Source: an uncultured Microbacterium sp. (lineage in GTDB: Bacteria > Actinomycetota > Actinomycetes > Actinomycetales > Microbacteriaceae). From it: 5,268 bases of DNA. This document shows positions 1 to 5,268 of the stretch, piece after piece (positions within the stretch are counted from its first letter, which is position 1; every line of letters begins with the position of its first letter). The notes under the pieces are model-generated. The model made no database searches. It had not been told where the DNA came from and saw only the letters and a program-made list of their open reading frames with translations. The translations under genes and the position numbers were made by a program. Location: assembly GCA_947647645.1 (NCBI GenBank), contig CANSLE010000192.1:1-5268 (forward strand), written 5' to 3'.

Positions 1-2
1 TG

Positions 3-188
3 CGCACCCCGGCCCGGGAGGCGACGCTGCGCGCCGCCGCGCTGGCCAGCCGCATGGCTCAGCTCGCCGTCGTCGACTTCCTGTTCCTGCGGGTCGGCCA
101 GCTGCGCTTCGACGACCTGGGCTCCGCGCTGGACGCCACCCGCGACGCGGTGACACCGCAGCATCTGCCGCGCGCCGAGCGCGGGTGA
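3..188 (+). CDS. MurR/RpiR-family transcriptional regulator, C-terminal end (partial)
   Basis: This is the 3' end of a gene that starts before the window; 61 codons are open from base 3 to a TGA at 186-188. The visible peptide includes the stretch SRMAQLAVVDFLF at about residues 16-28. That matches the 'ASRIAQLAVVDxLF' segment near the end of the SIS (sugar isomerase) domain in MurR/RpiR-type regulators. Known family members have an N-terminal helix-turn-helix and a SIS domain that binds a phosphosugar; only the last SIS helices and a short tail are visible here, so the ligand and targets cannot be told. GC-rich third positions support the frame. It reads the same way as the downstream uracil transporter but is separated by 130 bases, so the two are probably transcribed independently. 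The family call rests on one short conserved block. Confidence 0.72.
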   Translation, partial: RTPAREATLRAAALASRMAQLAVVDFLFLRVGQLRFDDLGSALDATRDAVTPQHLPRAERG

Positions 189-196
189 CGGCCCGC
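181..196 (+). terminator. Short GC hairpin at the regulator stop codon, possible terminator
   Basis: GCGGG (181-185) can pair with CCCGC (192-196), extended by a T186-G191 wobble, around the loop GACG. The stem overlaps the stop codon of the partial regulator gene. There is no T-run after it. Some actinobacterial terminators lack a U-tract, but a stem this short can arise by chance in such GC-rich DNA, so this is a weak call. Confidence 0.22.
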
Positions 197-238
197 CGCG
201 AGTCGACGCGTACCTCCGCGAGCTTTCACGGCGCGCAT

Positions 239-269
239 CCGACGCTCACAGGCTTCTCCCAGATAGCCT
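239..269 (+). promoter_or_regulatory. Candidate promoter for the uracil transporter
   Basis: The 130-base spacer 189-318 has one plausible -10 hexamer, TAGCCT at 264-269. A poor -35 candidate, CCGACG at 239-244, lies 19 bases upstream and matches only the last four positions of a TTGACG-like box. A 6-base inverted repeat, CAGGCT (249-254) and AGCCTG (265-270), covers the -10 and could be an operator or an accident. The rest of the spacer shows nothing else I can name except one copy of the word CGGCATCCG at 275-283. The call is by eye and weak. Confidence 0.3.
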
Positions 270-305
270 GACCTCGGCATCCGCCGCCCGCCCCACCCCG
301 ACACC

Positions 306-311
306 GAGGAG
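306..311 (+). promoter_or_regulatory. Ribosome binding site of the uracil transporter
   Basis: GAGGAG lies 7 bases before the ATG at 319, a normal Shine-Dalgarno match and spacing. It supports that ATG as the start. Confidence 0.7.
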
Positions 312-318
312 CACGAGC

Positions 319-1674
319 ATGCCCATCTGGACCACGCACGGAGACGGCCGCACCGTCGAGCCCGGCGCCGTCGTCAAGCCGCACGAGCGTCTCGGGTGGC
401 CCGCAACGGTCGCGATCGGCGCCCAGCACGTGGTCGCGATGTTCGGCGCGACCTTCCTCGTTCCGTTGCTGACGGGCTTCCCCGTGTCCACGACGCTGCT
501 GTTCTCCGGCGTCGGGACGATCCTGTTCCTGGTGCTGACCGGCAACCGCCTGCCGAGCTACCTCGGCAGCTCGTTCGCATTCATCGCGCCGATCCTCGCG
601 CTCGGCCCCGGTGACGGCAAGGCCCTCCAGACCGGCGAGCAGATCAGTCAGGCCCTCCTCGGCGTGTTCGTCGCGGGCGTGCTGCTGGCCGGCATCGGCG
701 TGCTCGTGCAGGCGACCGGCACCGGTTGGATCGAGAAGCTCATGCCGCCGGTCGTCTCCGGCGCGATCGTGGCCCTGATCGGCCTCAACCTCGCCCCGGT
801 GGCATGGTCGAACTTCCAGAAGGACGCGCTGCTCGGCGCGATCACGCTCGCCGCGTGCATCCTGTTCGCCGTGTTCTTCCGCGGGTTCCTCGGAAGAATC
901 TCGATCTTCCTCGGTGTCGTCGTCGGCTACGTGGTTGCCGCGGTGCTCGGCCGGGTGGACTGGTCCGGCGTCGCGGATGCCGCGTGGATCGGCCTCCCCC
1001 AGTTCCATCTGCCCGCCTTCGGCGACGCGCACGCGTGGGCCATGCTGCCGATGTTCCTGCCCGTGATCCTCGTGCTGATCGCGGAGAACGTCGGTCACGT
1101 CCGCGGTGTCGCCACGATGACCGACGACCCGTCGATCAACACCCGCACCGGCCGGGCGCTCATCGCCGACGGTCTCGCGACGACGATCGCCGGCCTCGGC
1201 GGCGGCTCCGGCACGACGACCTACGGGGAGAACATCGGCGTCATGGCGGCCACCCGCGTGTACTCGACGGCGGCCTATTGGGTCGCGGGCCTCGTGGCGA
1301 TCCTGCTCGCCTTCTCGCCGAAGATCGGCGCGGTGATCTTCGCGATGCCCGCGGGCGTGCTCGGCGGCGTCACGACCGCGCTCTACGGCCTGATCGGCGT
1401 GATCGGGATCAAGATCTGGGTCGACAACCAGGTGGACTTCTCCCGCCCGGTCAACCAGTACACCGTCGCCGTGGCCTTCGTCATCGCCATCGCCGGTTTC
1501 ACGATGAACCTCGGCACGCTCAGCTTCGGCGCGATCGTGCTCGGCACCGTCGCCGCTCTCGTCATCTACCACCTCGGCAACGCCATCGCCCGGGCCCGCA
1601 ACACCGGGGCGGACGACGGCGGCCCGATCGTGCCCATCGGCCCGCTGGGGGGCGATCCCGAGAACGTGGGCTGA
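319..1674 (+). CDS. uraA: Uracil permease, UraA-type nucleobase:cation symporter (NCS2)
   Basis: Predicted integral membrane symporter importing uracil for pyrimidine salvage; in studied relatives uptake is proton-coupled. The 451-residue length fits the family (E. coli UraA is 429). Landmarks align in order with UraA: QHVVAMFGAT at 36-45, with H37 matching UraA H24; SYLGSSFAFIAP at 80-91, with F86 matching F73, which contacts uracil; AENVGH at 255-260, with E256 and H260 matching E241 and H245; and TTTYGENIGVMAATRVYS at 299-316, with E304 matching E290. Both uracil-binding glutamates are therefore present. The chain is hydrophobic almost throughout, consistent with the family's 14 membrane segments, and ends in a polar Gly/Pro-rich tail from about 428. 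The motif before TTYGEN reads GGSG rather than UraA's STPN, a local difference. The ATG start has a good ribosome site. The preserved TTYGENIGVMA block favours uracil over xanthine or urate, but specificity is inferred. Confidence 0.93.
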   Translation: MPIWTTHGDGRTVEPGAVVKPHERLGWPATVAIGAQHVVAMFGATFLVPLLTGFPVSTTLLFSGVGTILFLVLTGNRLPSYLGSSFAFIAPILALGPGDGKALQTGEQISQALLGVFVAGVLLAGIGVLVQATGTGWIEKLMPPVVSGAIVALIGLNLAPVAWSNFQKDALLGAITLAACILFAVFFRGFLGRISIFLGVVVGYVVAAVLGRVDWSGVADAAWIGLPQFHLPAFGDAHAWAMLPMFLPVILVLIAENVGHVRGVATMTDDPSINTRTGRALIADGLATTIAGLGGGSGTTTYGENIGVMAATRVYSTAAYWVAGLVAILLAFSPKIGAVIFAMPAGVLGGVTTALYGLIGVIGIKIWVDNQVDFSRPVNQYTVAVAFVIAIAGFTMNLGTLSFGAIVLGTVAALVIYHLGNAIARARNTGADDGGPIVPIGPLGGDPENVG

Positions 1675-1678
1675 GCCG

Positions 1679-1738
1679 CGGCATCCGTCTCTCCCACGCC
1701 GCAGTGAACGGCACGGTGGCCGACGACAGCGGATGCCG
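1679..1738. terminator. Convergent-gene spacer with nested inverted repeat, probable bidirectional terminator
   Basis: The 66-base gap between the uracil transporter stop (1674) and the repressor stop (1741 on the other strand) can fold almost end to end. The outer arms are a perfect 9-base inverted repeat, CGGCATCCG at 1679-1687 and CGGATGCCG at 1730-1738. Inside, CCACGCCG (1694-1701) pairs with CGGC (1709-1712) and GTGG (1716-1719), leaving a 3-base bulge (1713-1715) and a 7-base loop (1702-1708). Because the structure is symmetrical and lies between converging genes, it could stop transcription from both. There is no T-run on either side, so termination would have to be of the U-tract-less kind or Rho-assisted. 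The fold is seen in sequence; the function is inferred. Confidence 0.5.
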
Positions 1739-1740
1739 GG

Positions 1741-2754
1741 TCAGGCCGAGTCGCGCACCACGAGCTCGGTGGGGAGGATGGTCACGCGCGGCGGCGTGCC
1801 CCCGGCGAGGATCGACAGGAGCATGTCGGCCATCTGCTCGCCCTGCTCGTGCGACGGCTGACGCATCGTGGTGAGCTGCGGGTTCACCGTGCGCGCGACG
1901 GGAGAGTCGTCGAACCCGACCATCGCGACGTCGTCGGGCACCCGCACACCCGCGCGCCCCAGCGCGGCGAGGGCGCCGCGCGCCATGAGGTCGCTGGCGA
2001 TGAACAGCGCGTCGACCTCGACTCCGGAATCGAGGATGCGTTGCATCGCGGCGGACCCGCCGTCGGCGGTGAAGTTGCCGTCCTCGACGGCGACCGGCTC
2101 GAGCCCCGCGGCGGCGAGCGCCTCCCGGTACCCGACCAACCGGTCGACGCCGGCGGGCATGGTGACCGGGCCGGCGATGGTCGCGATGCGACGGAACCCG
2201 CGACCGATCAGGTAATCCGTGGCCTCTCGTCCGCCCGCGACGTTGTCGACGTCGACGTAGTAGTCGCGCTCCCGCTCGCGGACGGGTCGGCCGCCGTAGA
2301 CGACGGGGACGGCGTTCGCGATGCGATCGATGAACGTGTCGCTCGTGTGATGTGAGACCACGATGGCCCCATCGACGGCGCCGCTGCGCACGTACGCCGA
2401 GGTCTTGTCCCCCGGGTCGTCGCTCGCGATGATCAGGTTCAGCACGTACTCCGATCGGCTGAGCCGCGCGTTGATGCCCGAGACGATCGACGCGAAGAAC
2501 GGGTCACCGAAGAATCGCGTGGTGTCCTCGGGCACGACGAGCGCGATCGCCATGGTCGCGCGGCTCGCGAGCGAGCGAGCCGCGCGATTGGGCACGTAGT
2601 TCAGCGTGGCGATCGCCCGCCGCACCGCCTCCAGCGCCGCCGGGCTCACCGCGGTGGAGCCGTTGACGACGCGGGAGACGGTCGACCGCGACACCCCGGC
2701 GGCCGCGGCGACCTCTTCGATGGTCGGTGCGACGCGCGGCGTGTCGATGGTCAC
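1741..2754 (-). CDS. LacI/GalR-family transcriptional repressor of the beta-glucoside operon
   Basis: The 337-residue protein has the full LacI layout. A helix-turn-helix lies at about 11-32 (TIEEVAAAAGVSRSTVSRVVNG), and the hinge helix follows at about 56-65 (NRAARSLASR). From about 68 runs a periplasmic-binding-protein-like sensor domain, with the typical late blocks FIASDLMARGALAALG and VGFDDSPVARTVNPQLTT. R23 and S24 occupy the operator-reading positions held by Y17 and Q18 in E. coli LacI. The start is GTG at 2754-2752, three bases after the glycosidase stop. AGAGGT (2765-2760 on this strand) lies 6 bases before it and overlaps the glycosidase end, so translation is probably coupled. Its place as last gene of a sugar-uptake and glycosidase operon suggests it senses the imported sugar or a breakdown product and represses the operon, including itself. 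Family assignment is secure; ligand and operator are inferred. Confidence 0.93.
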   Translation of the reverse strand: MTIDTPRVAPTIEEVAAAAGVSRSTVSRVVNGSTAVSPAALEAVRRAIATLNYVPNRAARSLASRATMAIALVVPEDTTRFFGDPFFASIVSGINARLSRSEYVLNLIIASDDPGDKTSAYVRSGAVDGAIVVSHHTSDTFIDRIANAVPVVYGGRPVRERERDYYVDVDNVAGGREATDYLIGRGFRRIATIAGPVTMPAGVDRLVGYREALAAAGLEPVAVEDGNFTADGGSAAMQRILDSGVEVDALFIASDLMARGALAALGRAGVRVPDDVAMVGFDDSPVARTVNPQLTTMRQPSHEQGEQMADMLLSILAGGTPPRVTILPTELVVRDSA

Positions 2755-2757
2755 GGG

Positions 2758-4251
2758 CTACCTCTGGAGGGTGGGGATCGGAACGGCCGGAGAGGGCGCC
2801 GTCGCCGCGTCGGCGAGGGCGCGGTGGGCGATGACCCGACGATACTCCAGCGCGCTGTCCTTCGCGGTGCGCACCTGGGTGTCGTAATCGACGTGCACGA
2901 TCCCGAAACGCTTGGCGTATCCCCACGCCCACTCGAAGTTGTCCATGAGCGACCAGTAGAAGTAGCCGCGCACGTCGACCCCGGCATCCGCCGCGTCGAG
3001 GATCGCCTCCAGGTGAGCGAGCAGGAAGCGGGTGCGCTCGACGTCGTGCACCCGCCCGATCCCGTCCTCGACGACGAGCTCGTCGTCGTATGACGCTCCG
3101 TTCTCGGTGACGTAGAGGAGTGTTTCGGCCGGCTGCGCGTACTCGTCCCACACCCGCCGCAGCAGGCGCGTGAGCCCTTCCGGCTGCACTTCCCAGTGCA
3201 TGTTCGTGCGCGGCAGTCCGCGGTCGTGCCAGAAGATGCCCTCGTGGGAGGGGAACGGGGATGCCGCGGCCCGGTCGGTCGGGGCATCTCCCGGAAGCGG
3301 CGGCTCCGGGTCGGGCGATCCTCCGACGAGCTCGCCGTGATAGTAGTTCACGCCGAGGGCGTCCAGCGGCTGGGAGATCGTGGCGAGATCCCCCGGCCGG
3401 TTCGCCTGCGCGAGGGCATCGATCGCCTCCGGCGCGACCGCGCGGATGTCCTCGATCACATCGGTCGGGTAGGCACCCCGGAAGATCGGGTCCAGGAACC
3501 AGCGGTTGAACTGTCCGTCGATGCGGCGCGCGGCGTCTACGTCCGCGGCATCCGACGGGTCGACGGGATCGGCCACCGTGAGATTCAGAGTGATGCCGAG
3601 ACGGAGGTCCGCGTCGCGCTCGCGCAGCTCACGCACGACGGCGCCGTGTCCGAGCATGAGGTGGTGCGCGGCGAGCACGCCGTCGGTGACGCTGTACCGT
3701 CCCGGCGCGTGGATCCCCGCGGTGTAGCTGAGGAACGACGAGCACCACGGCTCGTTGAGGGTCGTCCAGTTCTGCACCCGGTCGCCGAGCGCGTCGTGCA
3801 CGCTCAGCGCGTACTCCAGGAATTGCTCGCTCGTCGAGCGGACGGTCCAGCCGCCCCGCTCCTCGATGGCCTGCGGCATGTCCCAGTGGTACAGGGTGAG
3901 CCAGGGCAGGATGTCGTTCGCGCGCAGCTCGTCCACCAGGCGCTCGTAGAAGTCGAGGCCCTTCCGGTTCACCGGCCCGCCGTCGGGACGCACGCGCGAC
4001 CACGAGACCGAGAAGCGATAGGTGTCCAGGCCCAGGTCCTTCATGAGCGCCACGTCATCGCGGAAGCGGTGGTAGTGATCGCATGCGACGTCGCCGTTGT
4101 CGGCGGCGATGACCGCGCCGGGCACCCGGCTGAACGCGTCCCAGATGGATGCCGTCCGGCCGTCCTCGAAGGCCGCGCCCTCGATCTGGTAGGCGGCGGT
4201 GGCCGCCCCGAAGAGGAAGCCCTCCGGGAACGGGCGGGAGAACTCTGTCAT
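2758..4251 (-). CDS. GH1-family beta-glucosidase
   Basis: Retaining glycoside hydrolase family 1 enzyme, expected to split terminal beta-linked glucose (or a related sugar) from imported disaccharides. The 497-residue chain is a single GH1 barrel, somewhat longer than the usual 440-480. The N-terminal signature FLFGAATAAYQIEGA is at 12-26, with sugar-binding Q22. H122 sits in YHWDMP. The acid/base E167 is in TLNEPWC, and the nucleophile E383 is in YVTENGA. Further sugar-site residues are the NYY block at 302-304, W433, E440 and W441 (YWSLMDNFEW). No signal peptide is visible, so it should act in the cytoplasm on sugar delivered by the neighbouring ABC importer. The ATG at 4251 is preceded by AAAGG (4262-4258) with a 6-base gap. 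It starts 28 bases after the permease stop and ends 3 bases before the repressor gene. A Pro/Asp-rich stretch at about 310-335 and a Pro/Ala-rich tail look unstructured. The exact sugar (cellobiose, gentiobiose, aryl glucoside or galactoside) cannot be read from sequence. Confidence 0.96.
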   Translation of the reverse strand: MTEFSRPFPEGFLFGAATAAYQIEGAAFEDGRTASIWDAFSRVPGAVIAADNGDVACDHYHRFRDDVALMKDLGLDTYRFSVSWSRVRPDGGPVNRKGLDFYERLVDELRANDILPWLTLYHWDMPQAIEERGGWTVRSTSEQFLEYALSVHDALGDRVQNWTTLNEPWCSSFLSYTAGIHAPGRYSVTDGVLAAHHLMLGHGAVVRELRERDADLRLGITLNLTVADPVDPSDAADVDAARRIDGQFNRWFLDPIFRGAYPTDVIEDIRAVAPEAIDALAQANRPGDLATISQPLDALGVNYYHGELVGGSPDPEPPLPGDAPTDRAAASPFPSHEGIFWHDRGLPRTNMHWEVQPEGLTRLLRRVWDEYAQPAETLLYVTENGASYDDELVVEDGIGRVHDVERTRFLLAHLEAILDAADAGVDVRGYFYWSLMDNFEWAWGYAKRFGIVHVDYDTQVRTAKDSALEYRRVIAHRALADAATAPSPAVPIPTLQR

Positions 4252-4279
4252 GAGTCGCCTTTCTGAAGCGGTCGGGCGC

Positions 4280-5185
4280 TCAGCCCTTGACCGCGCCTTG
4301 CATGATGCCGCTGACGAGCTGCTTGCCGGCGAAGACGAACAGGATCAGGAGCGGGATGGTGGCCAGGAGCACGCCCGCCAGCACGATCGAGTAGTCGATG
4401 AAGTAGTTGGACTGCAGCAACGAGAGAGCGACCGGGAGCGTGGGGTTCTGCCGATCGAGGACGATGAACGGCCAGAAGAAGTTGTTCCATGCCGACACGA
4501 AGGTGAAGAGGGCGAGCATCGCCGCGGCGGGACGCGCGGCGGGAAGGCCCACCGTGAGGAACGTGCGGAATGAGCTGGCCCCGTCGACCCGGGCCGCCTC
4601 GATCAGTTCGTCGGGAACGGCCTGACGCAGGTACTGGGTCATCCAGAACACCCCGAACGCGCTGACCAGCGCCGGCACGATGATGGCGCCGAGCTGCCCG
4701 GTCCAGCCGAGGTCGCTGAAGAGGATGTACAGCGGCACGACGCCCAGCTGGGTCGGAACGGCCATCGTGGCGATCACGAAGACGAGCAGCCAGCTGGACC
4801 CCTTGAACCTGAGCTTCGCGAAGGCCCACCCGGCGAGGGTGGAGAAGAACACGACGGAGATGGCGATCAGACCGGAGCTGATGATCGAGTTCCAAAGGGC
4901 CATCCAGAAGTTGACGGCCGGGTCGTTCATCACCTTGGCCGCATTGGCGAGGAAGTTCCCTCCCGGGATCCACGACATGTTGGGGTCGCGGATCGTGTAG
5001 GAGTCGCCGGAGCCGATCAGCAGCGACCAGTAGAAGGGGAAGAGGCTGCCGACGAGCACCGCGGCGAGGCACGCGTAGACGATCCAGCCCGGTCGTGTGC
5101 CCTTCACGTGACGGCGGCGACGCTTCTTCTCGCGCGGCAGCGCGTCGTCGGCGACGGGGAGGGCCTGTTCGTTGAGGACGCTCAT
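4280..5185 (-). CDS. ABC sugar transporter inner-membrane permease, MalG type
   Basis: One of the two membrane subunits of a carbohydrate importer of the CUT1 class (MalG/UgpE/CebG-like). The 301-residue protein has a basic cytoplasmic N-terminus (REKKRRRRH at 18-26). About six hydrophobic segments follow, near 33-57, 99-122, 132-156, 165-187, 221-242 and 270-292. The cytoplasmic EAA loop that docks the ATPase is clear at 193-215 (ELIEAARVDGASSFRTFLTVGLP), with EAA at 196-198, G202 and the closing LP at 214-215. The ATG at 5185 has a strong GGAGGT site (5197-5192) with a 6-base gap and overlaps the upstream stop as ATGA, the usual arrangement of paired permease genes. Downstream, 28 bases separate it from the GH1 gene, so the likely cargo is a beta-glucoside such as cellobiose. 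No ATPase gene lies in the window, so a shared MsiK-type ATPase is possible. The family is secure; the cargo is inferred from context. Confidence 0.94.
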   Translation of the reverse strand: MSVLNEQALPVADDALPREKKRRRRHVKGTRPGWIVYACLAAVLVGSLFPFYWSLLIGSGDSYTIRDPNMSWIPGGNFLANAAKVMNDPAVNFWMALWNSIISSGLIAISVVFFSTLAGWAFAKLRFKGSSWLLVFVIATMAVPTQLGVVPLYILFSDLGWTGQLGAIIVPALVSAFGVFWMTQYLRQAVPDELIEAARVDGASSFRTFLTVGLPAARPAAAMLALFTFVSAWNNFFWPFIVLDRQNPTLPVALSLLQSNYFIDYSIVLAGVLLATIPLLILFVFAGKQLVSGIMQGAVKG

Positions 5186-5268
5186 CGCGTCACCTCCGAT
5201 TCTTCGTTGGTGCGGCGTGGCTCGGCCGGCGCGACGCGGTCCGCCGCGACATCTGCGCGGGCGGCGCG
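5182..5268 (-). CDS. C-terminal end of upstream gene, probably the partner ABC permease (MalF type; partial)
   Basis: A frame open from the right edge runs 28 codons to a TGA at 5184-5182. That stop overlaps the ATG of the next permease as ATGA. The peptide is polar and charged (it includes APAEPRRTNEESEVTR), as expected of a cytoplasmic tail, and its third codon positions are mostly G or C, unlike at least one competing frame. Sugar ABC operons normally place a MalF-type permease directly before the MalG-type one, often with a 4-base overlap; identity is inferred from that order alone because no membrane segment or motif is in view. An alternative reading in another frame ends at a TGA at 5192-5190, giving a basic Arg/Pro-rich tail. 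I judge it less likely because it lacks the ATGA coupling. Confidence 0.55.
   Translation of the reverse strand, partial: RAARADVAADRVAPAEPRRTNEESEVTR
5192..5197 (-). promoter_or_regulatory. Strong ribosome binding site of the MalG-type permease
   Basis: GGAGGT on the - strand lies 6 bases before the ATG at 5185, inside the end of the upstream gene. It fixes the start of the permease. It also suggests that the gene re-initiates efficiently even though its start overlaps the preceding stop. Confidence 0.75.

Noticed and set aside
256..269. Resemblance to a PyrR-binding RNA element in the uracil transporter leader
   Set aside because: By eye about 9 of 14 positions match the remembered consensus, but the conserved GAGAGG core is broken and no antiterminator/terminator pair follows.
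226..1572. Very long open frame on the - strand opposite the uracil transporter (448 codons)
   Set aside because: It is antisense to a gene with clear UraA motifs. The protein is an extreme Arg/Glu/Asp/His-rich sequence without recognisable domains, typical of shadow frames in GC-rich DNA.
726..1874. Open + frame of 382 codons overlapping the uracil transporter and running into the repressor end
   Set aside because: The Arg/Asp/Pro-rich translation is a frame-shifted reading of the transporter gene, and it runs antisense into the repressor coding region.
3196..4266. Long + strand open frame opposite the beta-glucosidase (356 codons)
   Set aside because: It is antisense to a GH1 gene with all catalytic motifs, its composition is Arg/Val/Glu-rich with no family resemblance, and no ribosome site supports it.
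4274..4286. Small inverted repeat GGGC/GCCC over the stop of the MalG-type permease
   Set aside because: A 4-base stem with a 5-base loop is too short to call a terminator or processing site in GC-rich DNA, and the next gene is clearly in the same operon.
2758..5268. A CebR/CelR-type operator (GGGAGCGCTCCC-like palindrome) inside the sugar operon
   Set aside because: I scanned the intergenic gaps and nearby coding DNA and found no such palindrome. The expected place is upstream of the operon, outside the window.
1..5268. Mobile elements, CRISPR arrays, tRNA or rRNA genes, defence or peptide-toxin systems
   Set aside because: I found no transposase motifs, regularly spaced repeats, tRNA-like cloverleaf or unexplained gene. 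The window is almost fully covered by recognised families.

Overview
The window is very GC-rich chromosomal DNA with dense genes, GC-ending codons, short spacers and one GTG start. It points to a high-GC actinobacterium. The family content and a recurrent GGATGCC/GGCATCC word suggest Microbacteriaceae (a Microbacterium-like organism), but that assignment is inference from recognition, not a search. I see no mobile element, CRISPR array, tRNA, rRNA or phage gene.

Layout. Left part, + strand: the last 61 codons of a MurR/RpiR-type SIS-domain regulator (3-188), a 130-base spacer with a weak candidate promoter, then a complete UraA-type uracil/cation symporter (319-1674). A 66-base convergent spacer (1675-1740) holds a nested inverted repeat and probably terminates transcription from both sides. 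Right part, - strand, read from the right edge leftwards: the last 28 codons of a gene whose stop overlaps the next start (5182-5268, probably the partner ABC permease), a complete MalG-type ABC sugar permease (4280-5185), a complete GH1 beta-glucosidase (2758-4251) and a complete LacI-family repressor (1741-2754).

How the genes work together. The - strand genes form one tight operon, with an ATGA overlap, a 28-base gap and a 3-base gap. A high-affinity importer brings in a beta-linked oligosaccharide, cellobiose or another beta-glucoside being the best guess. The cytoplasmic GH1 enzyme splits it to monosaccharide, and the terminal LacI-type protein most likely senses the sugar and represses the operon. 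The solute-binding protein, the first permease and the operon promoter lie beyond the right edge. No ATPase gene is present, which is common where a shared MsiK-like ATPase serves several sugar importers. The uracil transporter is an unrelated pyrimidine-salvage gene facing this operon.

The gene content is ordinary. The observation I consider most worth following is the 9-base word CGGCATCCG/CGGATGCCG. It occurs six times in this short window, forces unusual codons in coding DNA, and brackets the shared terminator as an inverted pair.
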